Source: Nitrospinota bacterium (GTDB lineage: Bacteria; UBA8248). Taken from it: a DNA stretch of 11,108 bases. Each line of letters opens with the position of its first letter. Within the stretch, counting starts at the first letter, position 1. The stretch covers positions 1 through 11,108 of the forward strand of contig WTGD01000266.1 of the NCBI GenBank assembly GCA_011523725.1, written 5' to 3'. Below are positions 1-5,876 of this stretch, one piece after another. A program made the translations under genes and the position numbers. The notes below the pieces were generated by a model. That model made no database searches. It saw nothing but the letters and a program-made list of their open reading frames with translations, and was not told the origin of the DNA.

Positions 1-1
1 C

Positions 2-253
2 CTCCGGGGCAGGCGCGACCTGCTCAATTACATCGACGCCACCCGCCTGCGCGTGAACGTGAACCTCGCCAAAATGACGCCCGGCGCGCATTCGCGTACG
101 CTGTCGGGCCGAGACATCGACCTGCCGAACGGTCTGGAATTCCTGAGCGCGGAGCCCAAGATTCTGGAGTTGAATCTCGCCAAGGCGCCTGGGCCTGAGA
201 AGATGACGAAATCGAGCGCCTCCACCGAGACGCCGGAGGCCTCGAACTTTTAA
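2..253 (+). CDS. YbbR/CdaR-like domain protein, C-terminal fragment (5' end outside window)
   Basis: The reading frame is open from the left edge (frame starting at base 2) to a TAA at 251-253, giving the last 83 residues of a protein. The visible part fits the end of a YbbR domain: a short lead-in (GRRDLLNYIDATRLRV), a beta-rich stretch, then a 'DIDLPNGLEFLSAEPKILELNL' type ending in which a hydrophobic strand is followed by LP-G and S-x-x-P-x-x-L-x-L. YbbR repeats occur in CdaR, the membrane-anchored regulator of the diadenylate cyclase CdaA (c-di-AMP synthesis), normally followed by glmM. Here no glmM follows; the next 430 bp lack a clear gene. The last ~20 residues (Ser/Thr/Glu-rich) are a disordered tail. 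The assignment rests on pattern only, since the membrane anchor and other repeats lie outside the window. Confidence 0.55.
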   Translation, partial: LRGRRDLLNYIDATRLRVNVNLAKMTPGAHSRTLSGRDIDLPNGLEFLSAEPKILELNLAKAPGPEKMTKSSASTETPEASNF

Positions 254-276
254 GACTTCTCTTTTCAGATACTTGG

Positions 277-306
277 ATTCCCAGCGAACCGGGAATTTGC
301 ATTTTT
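277..306 (+). terminator. Possible weak terminator after the YbbR-like gene
   Basis: A 6-bp stem (277-282 with 291-296, attccc/gggaat) has an 8-nt loop and is followed by a T-rich run at 296-306. It lies 24 bp after the stop of the YbbR-like gene. The stem is short and the T tract is interrupted by GCA, so it is a weak candidate. Confidence 0.35.
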
Positions 307-329
307 CGCGCATTGGGGCGATATTGAGG

Positions 330-654
330 GAACCGGGCCATCGTCGCCGAGACGTCCAGGACGCTTTGACGAGCGATGCGGGCGAACCATCTTTGATGGT
401 CCTCGGCGTGAGCCGAGTAAGGCGGGGAGGAGCCGACACAGGAAGCGGCTCCGGTCCGGATTCAGAAAACCCCTCAAAAAAGGAGGGTGCGATGATATCT
501 ACGATAAATCGCTTCAGCCGTGCGGAAACGCCGCCCTCCCCGGCCCCATCGCATCAGCCGGGCGGGGAGGAAGACAAAGGCTGATGCACGGATAAAGGCG
601 ACACGACGCCTTTGTAAGGTGAGACGAGTTCTCACCTCAGAAAAGCAGAAAAAG
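330..654 (+). other. Intergenic region dense in inverted repeats; candidate structured RNA or leader
   Basis: Apart from one possible 30-codon ORF this stretch holds no convincing gene, but it is rich in short perfect stems. They are 386-391/395-400 (3-nt loop); 402-407/412-417 closed by a GTGA (GNRA-type) tetraloop; 429-435/446-452 (10-nt loop); 551-559/579-587 (9 bp); 594-600/607-613 (6-nt loop); and 617-624/630-637 (8 bp, 5-nt loop). A strong terminator at 655-688 follows. The order of stems ending in an intrinsic terminator suggests a plus-strand structured transcript of roughly 300 nt. I compared it by eye with RNase P RNA, tmRNA, SRP RNA and the common riboswitch cores (cobalamin, TPP, FMN, c-di-AMP, c-di-GMP, SAH, ZTP) and saw no match. 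It could also be a chance run of palindromes in GC-rich DNA. Confidence 0.35.
492..584 (+). CDS. Possible 30-residue small protein or leader peptide
   Basis: An ATG at 492 is preceded by a near-perfect Shine-Dalgarno (AGGAGG at 481-486, 5-nt spacing after it) and opens a 30-codon frame ending in TGA at 582-584. The peptide starts MISTINRFSR and continues with a Pro/Ser-rich and then acidic tail (PGGEEDKG). No family is recognised and there is no membrane segment. The main argument for translation is the ribosome binding site. The argument against is that the sequence lies inside a region of overlapping palindromes, where 551-559 pairs with 579-587 across the ORF's end, so the composition may be set by RNA structure instead. 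It could be a leader peptide within a longer regulated transcript, but no gene follows before the terminator at 655-688. Confidence 0.3.
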   Translation: MISTINRFSRAETPPSPAPSHQPGGEEDKG

Positions 655-688
655 AGAGCGGGATGCAACGTCCCGCTCTTCTTTTTTC
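655..688. terminator. Strong bidirectional intrinsic terminator
   Basis: A perfect 9-bp stem (655-663 with 671-679, agagcggga/tcccgctct) with a 7-nt loop is followed on the plus strand by a T-rich run (680-688) and flanked on the other side by an A-rich run (about 641-657), which reads as T-rich on the minus strand. It can therefore end both the plus-strand transcript from the structured region and the minus-strand gene at 688-882, whose stop codon abuts it. Confidence 0.8.
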
Positions 689-882
689 TAGCTCCTGGCC
701 TCGAATTTCCGCATCTCGATTTCGAGTTGCTGGAGCCTGTTCTTGATCATGTTGAAGTCGTACTCGAATCCTTCGGCGAGTAGCGTGAGACCCTGGTAGA
801 GTTGGTGCTTTTCCGGTTCTTCTTCCGCGCTCACCGAATCGAGCATTTCGGCGAAAACCTCTCTGGCATGATGAAAGCTCAA
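688..882 (-). CDS. Small acidic hypothetical protein (64 residues)
   Basis: The frame starts at a TTG (880-882) preceded at good spacing by a GGGGAAGG-type ribosome binding site (about 889-896 on the plus strand). It ends immediately beside a strong terminator, so it looks like a real monocistronic gene. The protein starts MSFHHAREVFAEMLDSVSAE and continues with amphipathic helix-like sequence (EPEKHQLYQGLTLLAEGF, then IKNRLQQLEIEMRKFEARS), which could form a helical hairpin or coiled coil in its last 25 residues. There is no signal peptide, membrane segment or metal-binding motif. The family is not recognised. It diverges from the OsmC-like selenoprotein gene with 135 bp between the starts, so the two may share a control region. 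An upstream start in the same frame is not favoured because the RBS points at the TTG. Confidence 0.6.
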   Translation of the reverse strand: MSFHHAREVFAEMLDSVSAEEEPEKHQLYQGLTLLAEGFEYDFNMIKNRLQQLEIEMRKFEARS

Positions 883-1017
883 AACGCCTTCCCCCTTTGT
901 GAATGATAACGCGCACTACGAATCGATAATTTCTTTGCGGGAAGAATCCCGCCCGCATCTCTGCTAGAATCCACCGCACCTGTAAATAAACCACATCGTT
1001 TTCGAGGAGTCATCTTC
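883..1017. promoter_or_regulatory. Divergent intergenic control region
   Basis: The spacer between the small minus-strand gene and the plus-strand OsmC-like gene carries a perfect 6-bp inverted repeat with 4-nt spacing (937-942/947-952, gcggga/tcccgc), which could be an operator. It also has a TAGAAT hexamer (965-970) as a possible -10 box and the GAGGAG ribosome binding site (1004-1009) of the OsmC-like gene. No convincing -35 box sits 16-18 bp upstream of TAGAAT, so promoter placement is tentative. Confidence 0.25.
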
Positions 1018-1515
1018 ATGCCGGAAAGACCGAACACGCCGCAAGTCATCCTCCGCCACATCCATGGCACGCAGCTTCAGATGTTCACCACCACGGGCAA
1101 GCATTCCTATGTGCTCGACGAGCCCGAAACCCGGGGCGGCACGGACCTCGCCGCCACGCCGTTCGAGTTCTTCATCGCAGGGCACGCGGGCTGAGGCCTC
1201 TACACGCTGCTGGGAGCAGCGAAGGCCAAGGGCATCGTGATCGACGACGTGGAAGTCCACGCGGAGTTCAAGCGGAATTTATCGCCCAAGTTTCATGCCG
1301 ATTTTCATTCGGACCCGGAGCGGAGAAAACTCTCCATCGGCGTCATCCGCACGAGCTATTACATCCACGGCGACGTATCGGAAGAACAAAAGGCGGAGCT
1401 TTTGGATGAACTCGAAAACTGCCCCATCCACAACACGCTGATGACGCCGCCCAGGCTCGAGGAGCGCATCGTCGTTCTGGAGAAAGACGAAACCGCGCCA
1501 ACAGAGATTACATAA
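1018..1515 (+). CDS. OsmC-like peroxidase, selenocysteine-containing (in-frame TGA at 1192-1194)
   Basis: Read with TGA as selenocysteine, this is a 165-residue protein with the whole OsmC/Ohr pattern: an N-terminal strand region, an E-x-x-x-x-GG-T-D segment (35-43), a T-P-F-E-F-F-I-A-G-H-A-G helix start (47-58), Sec59, a helix ending in A-K-A-K-G (about 69-72), a beta strand (DDVEVHAEF) and the second redox Cys135 in N-C-P-I-H-N-T-L. In the family the residue at position 59 is the peroxidatic Cys that attacks hydroperoxides, and the later Cys resolves it. Here TGA replaces precisely that codon. The frame continues uninterrupted for 107 codons beyond it, and a SECIS-like hairpin follows. The ATG at 1018 has GAGGAG 8 nt upstream. 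A gene caller ignoring Sec would report only the part from about 1237 on. A broken pseudogene is the alternative, but the position and hairpin argue against that. Confidence 0.85.
1195..1227 (+). promoter_or_regulatory. Bacterial SECIS-like element of the OsmC-like gene
   Basis: Directly after the TGA lies an imperfect hairpin. Its outer stem is 1195-1199/1223-1227 (ggcct/aggcc) and its inner stem is 1205-1210/1216-1221 (cgctgc/gcagcg), with a 5-nt apical loop tggga. Bacterial SECIS elements lie within the coding sequence just after UGA, with the apical loop about 16-37 nt away and a G among the loop's first two bases. Here the loop begins 16 nt after the TGA and its second base is G. Confidence 0.75.
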
Positions 1516-1548
1516 GGGCAGGGAAAGAGAACCTCTGCAAAACGGGAA

Positions 1549-2022
1549 TCAATAGGAAATCTTGTCCTCCATCTGCGCCCACAGGTTGAAGGATTCGAGC
1601 GCCTCATCTTTCAGAAACCGAGTCGATTCCAGTTCTCTTTCGCGCATCGGCAGGGCGATTTCCTTGTAGAGAAACTCATCGGAAAACCCGATCGCATCGG
1701 CCTCGACGATGGTGTTCCCGTAATACATGCGCTCTATCCTCGCCCAGTAAATCGCGCTCAGACACATGGGGCAAGGCTCGCAGCTCGTGTATATCTCACA
1801 GCCGGACAGATCGAAATTCTTCAACTTCGCGCTCGCCGCCCGAATGGCGAGCATCTCGGCGTGCGCGGTGGGATCGCAGGAAGACGTCACCCGGTTCACG
1901 CCCTCGCCGACGATCTCGCCATCCTTCACCACGACGGACCCGAAAGGCCCGCCGAGTCCCTCTCTCACGTTTTGAGAAGCGAGCGATATCGCCCTTCTCA
2001 TGAAAGCTTCCCGAGTCTCCAT
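1549..2022 (-). CDS. guaD: Guanine deaminase-like cytidine-deaminase-fold enzyme
   Basis: The 157-residue protein belongs to the CDA-fold nucleoside/nucleobase deaminases and matches bacterial GuaD in length (about 156) and sequence. It shows GGPFGSVVVKDGEIVGEG (24-41), then T-A-H-A-E (52-56, with zinc ligand His54 and catalytic Glu56), then S-C-E-P-C-P-M-C (80-87, zinc ligands Cys84 and Cys87). The tail F-x-D-E-F-L-Y-K-E-I-A-L-P is typical of GuaD rather than TadA. The expected reaction is guanine to xanthine plus ammonia, in the cytosol (purine salvage). The ATG at 2020-2022 is chosen because GGGAGA lies 8 nt upstream; in-frame ATGs at 2031 and 2103 would add residues absent in relatives and lack proper spacing. 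It converges with the OsmC-like gene (33 bp between stops). A related nucleoside deaminase remains possible. Confidence 0.85.
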   Translation of the reverse strand: METREAFMRRAISLASQNVREGLGGPFGSVVVKDGEIVGEGVNRVTSSCDPTAHAEMLAIRAASAKLKNFDLSGCEIYTSCEPCPMCLSAIYWARIERMYYGNTIVEADAIGFSDEFLYKEIALPMRERELESTRFLKDEALESFNLWAQMEDKISY

Positions 2023-2226
2023 TTTTCGCATCTCCCGGTTGGTTCCAACTTTTCCGCCGCTGTTTTCTCTTCGCTGCGACTGTATTTTCCAGATTCCGCT
2101 CATCTTAACTTGTTTTTGGAATGGTTTGCATTCATTTTACAGGTTCTCCTTTCATAGTCTCCAAGATGCGGAGCCTGGAACGAAAGAAATACCACTGTGC
2201 GAAATTCACAACCCGAAAAGGAACAG

Positions 2227-3132
2227 ATGATGAAAATCGGATTTATCGGACTGGGAAACATGGGGGCCGGCATGGCGGCCAACCTCCAGAAGGCGGGCTA
2301 CGAGCTCGTCGTTCACGACATTGTCCGCGAAGCCGCGGCGGATCACATCGAGCGCGGCGCGCTGTGGGCGGACACTCCCGCAGAGGTGGCCCAAGCGAGC
2401 GAGGTCGTCTTCACCTCGCTGCCGGGACCCAGGGAAGTAGAGAGCGTCGCCACCGGGCCGAACGGGGTTCTCGCAGGCATCAGCGCGGGGAAAGTATACG
2501 TCGACCTGAGCACGGGATACCCCGCCATCGTCCGCAGAATCCACCAGAAATTCGCCGAAGCGGGCGCGCACATGCTCGACGCCCCCGTGAGCGGCTCCAC
2601 CATCGGCGCGAACACGGGGCGGCTGGCCGTTATGGTGGGGGGCGATGAAGAAGTGTATGAGCGCTGCAAGCCCCTTTTCGACGCCATCGGGGACCGGCCC
2701 ACCTACACGGGCCCCATCGGCACAGGCACCGTGTGCAAGCTCGCCCACAATTGTATGAGCTACGGCATTCAGGCCCTCGCGGCGGAGTGCTACACTCTGG
2801 GCGTGAAGGCGGGCGCCGCGCCCGAAGTGCTGGCCGAGACGATTAGAAACGGCGCGGTGGGCCGGGGCGTGCACTTCCACTTCATCTTCCCCGAAACTTT
2901 CTTCCAGGGAAAATTCGACGAGCCCCACTTTCCCATGAAAGGCTCGGTGAAGGACGTCGGTCTCGCGCTCGAACTCGCCCGCGAGCACGACGTGCCTATG
3001 GCGATAGGCAACATCGCCTACGGGGAGCTCAGCACGGGGCTGAACCGAGGATGGGGAGATGATGACGCGAGGCGCGCCATGACACTCCAGGAAGAGCGCG
3101 CGGGCGGCGTTAAGATGAGAATACCGGAATAG
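2227..3132 (+). CDS. NAD(P)-dependent 3-hydroxyisobutyrate dehydrogenase-family reductase
   Basis: This 301-residue beta-hydroxyacid dehydrogenase is close to the family's usual 290-300. It has an N-terminal Rossmann motif GLGNMG (8-13), the family substrate-binding signature DAPVSGS (118-124) preceding G-x-L-A-V-M-V-G-G, the catalytic Lys171 in GTGTVCKLAHN, and K-D-x-G-L-A-L (242-248) in the helical C-terminal domain. The family includes 3-hydroxyisobutyrate, tartronate semialdehyde and related dehydrogenases; the exact substrate cannot be read from sequence. Two consecutive ATGs (2227 and 2230) follow an AGGA at 2219-2222. The second has the better 7-nt spacing, so the real protein may be one residue shorter. 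It is the first gene of an apparent three-gene operon, ending 12 bp before the first LLM oxidoreductase gene, and likely processes the same substrate line. Confidence 0.9.
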   Translation: MMKIGFIGLGNMGAGMAANLQKAGYELVVHDIVREAAADHIERGALWADTPAEVAQASEVVFTSLPGPREVESVATGPNGVLAGISAGKVYVDLSTGYPAIVRRIHQKFAEAGAHMLDAPVSGSTIGANTGRLAVMVGGDEEVYERCKPLFDAIGDRPTYTGPIGTGTVCKLAHNCMSYGIQALAAECYTLGVKAGAAPEVLAETIRNGAVGRGVHFHFIFPETFFQGKFDEPHFPMKGSVKDVGLALELAREHDVPMAIGNIAYGELSTGLNRGWGDDDARRAMTLQEERAGGVKMRIPE

Positions 3133-3144
3133 GAGATTTTACGC

Positions 3145-4170
3145 GTGAAACACGGAATCGCCATGCTGCCCCCCGCGCCCGAGACCTATGCGCACTGGTG
3201 CCGGCTCTCGGAAGATGCGGGCTTCGACGTCATCTGGGTGCCGGACTCCCAATCCCTCTACCGGGAGCTTTACGTCTCGTGCGCCATCTGCGCGGCGAAC
3301 ACCTCGCGCGTCCTGCTGGGGCCGAACGTCACCAACCCGCTCACGCGCCACCCCGCGACGGCGGCGAGCGCCATCGCCACGGTGGATGAGTTCTCGGGCG
3401 GCCGCGCGCTGTTCGGGATCGCCACGGGCGACAGCGCCGTCCTGAACTTAGGTCTGAACCCCGGCCGCGTGGACGAGGTGCGCGATTACGTGCTCGCACT
3501 GCGCGGGATGCTGGAAGAGGGCGCGGCAACCTACCGGGGAAAACCCTGCGCGCTTACTTGGCATAAAAAGCAGGTTCCGCTCTACATCGCCGCCGAAGGG
3601 CCGCGCACCATCCGCCTGGCCGGCGAGATAGCCGACGGCGTCACCATCGGGTGCGGCCTCACCCCGGAAGTGGTGGCCGATTCCCTCACCTGGCTCGAGG
3701 AGGGCGCCAGAAAATCGGGCCGCAAGGTGGAGGATCTGGACGTCTGGTGGCTCGCTAAGGTGAACGTGCGCGAAGACGGCGAACAAGCGCGAGAGGAAAT
3801 CCGCATGGCGCTCGCCGCGAGCGCGCACCACGCCTTTCGCTTCACGCTGGAGGGCAAGCGGGTGCCGGGTGCGCTTCGCTCCGCCGTCGAGACCCTGAAA
3901 AAAGAATACGCGTTCCACGAACACGAGATGGTGGACAAGCAGACGAACGCCGAACTCGTGGACAGGCTCAGCCTTCGCGAATACCTGCTGGATCGCTTCG
4001 CCATCGCGGGCGACGCCGCGGAATGCGTGAAGCGGGTCCGCGAACTCGAAGCGACGGGCGTGGGGGCCTTGAGAATCGCCGCCCACGTGCACGACAAGCC
4101 CGCCTTCATCCGGGCGTGGGGCCGCGAGATAATCAGCCGGACCAGTCAACCACAAAGGACAACTTCATGA
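3145..4170 (+). CDS. LLM-class flavin-dependent oxidoreductase (copy 1 of tandem pair)
   Basis: This 341-residue protein of the bacterial luciferase-like/F420-dependent reductase superfamily forms a TIM barrel binding FMN or F420. Typical family segments are visible: E-D-A-G-F-D-V-I-W-V-P-D-S (23-35), L-G-P-N-V-T-N-P-L-T-R-H-P (58-70), D-E-F-S-G-G-R-A-L-F-G-I-A-T-G-D-S (81-97), and P-L-Y-I-A-A-E-G-P-R-T-I-R-L-A-G-E-I-A-D-G near residues 150-170. The GTG start has AGGAGA 8 nt upstream. Members include methylene-H4MPT reductase-like enzymes, monooxygenases and F420 dehydrogenases; substrate and cofactor cannot be chosen here. It ends in an ATGA overlap with a close paralogue, indicating translational coupling, and probably shares an operon with the preceding dehydrogenase. 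Confidence 0.9.
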   Translation: MKHGIAMLPPAPETYAHWCRLSEDAGFDVIWVPDSQSLYRELYVSCAICAANTSRVLLGPNVTNPLTRHPATAASAIATVDEFSGGRALFGIATGDSAVLNLGLNPGRVDEVRDYVLALRGMLEEGAATYRGKPCALTWHKKQVPLYIAAEGPRTIRLAGEIADGVTIGCGLTPEVVADSLTWLEEGARKSGRKVEDLDVWWLAKVNVREDGEQAREEIRMALAASAHHAFRFTLEGKRVPGALRSAVETLKKEYAFHEHEMVDKQTNAELVDRLSLREYLLDRFAIAGDAAECVKRVRELEATGVGALRIAAHVHDKPAFIRAWGREIISRTSQPQRTTS

Positions 4171-5168
4171 GACACGGCATTTCATTCAGACCGCCCGACG
4201 CGCATTCGTTCGCCCGCTGGTGCAAGCGCGCGGAGGAGCTCGGCTTCGACGCGGTGTTCATCGCCGATTCCCAATCGCTTTACCGCGAACTCTACGTATC
4301 GAGCGCGATATGCGCGATGGAGACGAGCGAGATCATCTTCGGCCCGTGCGTCACGAACCCTCTGACGCGCCACCCGGCGGTGGCCGCGAGCGCCATCGGC
4401 ACGATCAACGAGCTCTCCGGCGGGCGCGCCTTCTGGGGAATCGCCACGGGCGACAGCGCCGTGTTGAATCTGGGCCTCAAGCCCGCCAAGCTCGCCGAGA
4501 TGCGCGAATACGTTCTCGCCGTGCGGGGCATGCTCGAAGAAGGAAGCGCCGAGTACAGGGGGAGAGCCAACCGGCTGAGCTGGCACAAATCCCATGTTCC
4601 CATCCACATCGCCGCCGAAGGCCCCAGGACGCTGCGCCTGGCGGGCGAGGTGGCGGACGGCGTCATCATCGGAACCGGCTTCATTCCCGAGGTCATCGCG
4701 GACACGCTCGCCTTCATCGACGAGGGCGCCAAAAAGTCGGGCCGAAGGGTGGAGGATCTCGACCTCTGGTGGCTGGTGGACGCCCATATCGATTCTGACG
4801 GTGAGCGCGCCCGCGAAGACATCCGCACCTCCCTCGCCGCGAGCGCGCACCACTCGTTCGCCTTCACGCTGGAGGGCAAGCGAATTCCCACAGAACTCGA
4901 ATCCGGCATCCGCGCGCTGAGAGACGGGTACAGGGCTTCTGAGCACAACGTCATCGAGAAGGGGCACAACGCGGCGCTCGTAGACGAGTACGGCCTCAGG
5001 GACTATCTGGCCGAGCGCTTCGCTATCGTCGGCTCGCCCGAAGAATGCAGAAAGAGGCTCGAGGACATGGAAAAGATGGGAGTCACCGGACTCCGCATCA
5101 ACAACGCCCTGCCCGACAGGACGGCCTTCATGAGCGCCTGGGCGAAGGAGGTGCGGGGGGTCGGGTAG
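4167..5168 (+). CDS. LLM-class flavin-dependent oxidoreductase (copy 2 of tandem pair)
   Basis: A 333-residue paralogue of the gene just before it, roughly 60% identical by eye. Blocks such as DSQSLYRELYVS, VTNPLTRHPA, GIATGDSAVLNLGL and AAEGPRT are unchanged between the copies, while the N-terminal 30 residues and the last third diverge more. The ATG overlaps the previous stop by 4 bp (4167-4170) and has AAAGGA about 7 nt upstream. Conservation of barrel strands with divergence elsewhere suggests either two subunits of one heteromeric enzyme or two enzymes with related substrates. The same superfamily caveats apply: FMN versus F420 and the actual reaction are unknown. No terminator with a T tract follows; an inverted repeat lies at 5191-5222. 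Confidence 0.9.
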   Translation: MRHGISFRPPDAHSFARWCKRAEELGFDAVFIADSQSLYRELYVSSAICAMETSEIIFGPCVTNPLTRHPAVAASAIGTINELSGGRAFWGIATGDSAVLNLGLKPAKLAEMREYVLAVRGMLEEGSAEYRGRANRLSWHKSHVPIHIAAEGPRTLRLAGEVADGVIIGTGFIPEVIADTLAFIDEGAKKSGRRVEDLDLWWLVDAHIDSDGERAREDIRTSLAASAHHSFAFTLEGKRIPTELESGIRALRDGYRASEHNVIEKGHNAALVDEYGLRDYLAERFAIVGSPEECRKRLEDMEKMGVTGLRINNALPDRTAFMSAWAKEVRGVG

Positions 5169-5190
5169 CTTTCGCGCGAGCGGAGCGCCG

Positions 5191-5222
5191 AATTCCCGCC
5201 GGCTAGATGCAAACCGGGAATT
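5191..5222. repeat. 8-bp inverted repeat after the LLM operon
   Basis: Perfect arms 5191-5198 and 5215-5222 (aattcccg/cgggaatt) enclose a 16-nt loop, 22 bp after the second LLM stop. The right arm also belongs to a near-palindrome gggaatttccc (5216-5226). A run of T is lacking, so a Rho-independent terminator is uncertain. It could instead be an operator for the UGSC unit downstream, where a TAGAAT hexamer (5245-5250) is the only -10-like box. Confidence 0.35.
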
Positions 5223-5314
5223 TCCCACGTGCTGCCGCTTCGGTTAGAATGGCCGGAAATCATCGAGGCGGGCGAATTCGACCTCCCCGAAAAACTTCGC
5301 ACAGGAGGGTGGAC

Positions 5315-5869
5315 ATGAGCGAAATGACGAAGGCGAAGGAAAAGATTCTCGTCTACGAACCCGTGGCGGAGGCGCCGGGCGCGAGCGCCGTCATGGCCGC
5401 GCGGCCCGAGAGCTTGAGCGGCAAGAGCGTAGGCCTCATCAACAACACCAAGGATTTCACGGATGAGATATTCGACGTCATGGGCGCCGCGCTCGAAGAG
5501 CAGTTCCCCGGCGTGCGCGTGGTGCGCTACCGGAAGGAATCCGTGAGCGGCGCATCGCCCGCCCTGATGGAGCAGGTGGAAGGAGAGTGCGACGCCGTCG
5601 TCAGCGCGCTCGGCGACTGAGGTTCGTGTACGTCGTGGAGTATCCACGACAGCGTCGCTCTCGAGAAAAGAGGGCTCCCCACGGTCACGGTCGTCACCGA
5701 CGCCTTCGAGGTCTACGCCAGGCAGCTCACCAGGCTGCACAAGATGAACGAGCTTCCCCTCGTCACGCTGCCCCACCCCATCGCGGGCAGAAAGCGCGAG
5801 GAGGTGGATGCGATGTCGGCGAGAGCGAGCGCGCATCTGGCGTCCGCCCTCACGCAGGCGAGCGATTGA
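5315..5869 (+). CDS. UGSC-family selenoprotein (in-frame TGA at 5618-5620 read as Sec)
   Basis: With TGA as selenocysteine the gene encodes 184 residues. The N-terminal half has P-E-S-L-S-G-K-S-V-G-L-I-N-N-T-K (strand and turn) and ends D-A-V-V-S-A-L-G-D. It is followed by Sec102-Gly-Ser-Cys105, the motif that names the UGSC family, then T-S-W-S-I-H-D-S-V-A-L-E-K-R-G-L-P-T-V-T-V-V-T-D. The fold resembles a Rossmann-like domain with a CxxC-type redox pair (Sec102/Cys105), so a thiol/selenol redox role is inferred; the reaction is not known to me. The ATG has AGGAGGG at 5303-5309, 5 nt spacing. The frame continues 82 codons past TGA with family-like sequence, and a SECIS-like hairpin follows. 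Ordinary callers will truncate it at 101 residues and lose the C-terminal half. The partner gene starts 7 bp after the stop. Confidence 0.9.
5632..5650 (+). promoter_or_regulatory. Bacterial SECIS-like element of the UGSC gene
   Basis: A perfect stem of 7-8 bp (5632-5639/5643-5650, gtcgtgga/tccacgac) is present. With the 7-bp reading, the apical loop is agtat (5639-5643), whose second base is G followed by T, as in the GU of the fdhF-type loop. The loop starts 18 nt after the TGA, inside the 16-37 nt window of bacterial SECIS elements. Confidence 0.75.
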
Positions 5870-5876
5870 CCGCTCC

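Noticed and set aside
1237..1515. A stand-alone 92-residue gene starting at 1237
   Set aside because: It is in frame with the ATG at 1018 after one TGA, and lacks its own ribosome binding site; the full OsmC pattern with Sec explains it better.
2105..2160. Promoter boxes in the spacer before the dehydrogenase operon (TTGCAT at 2126-2131, CATAGT at 2153-2158)
   Set aside because: Spacing of about 21 bp is too long and both boxes are weak; the spacer is AT-richer than the genes, but no promoter could be placed with confidence.
2206..2988. Long minus-strand open frame (260 codons) over the dehydrogenase gene
   Set aside because: It is the antisense shadow of a well-supported GC-rich gene with matching family motifs on the plus strand; the translation is low-complexity and His/Gly/Arg-biased.
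4182..5228. Minus-strand 348-codon frame over the second LLM gene
   Set aside because: Antisense shadow in GC-rich DNA; the plus-strand product has clear LLM motifs, start signal and operon overlap.
5207..5620. A 137-residue gene ending at 5620
   Set aside because: The extra N-terminal residues before 5315 lack a ribosome binding site, and the TGA at 5618 falls on the UGSC motif, so it is the truncated half of a selenoprotein.
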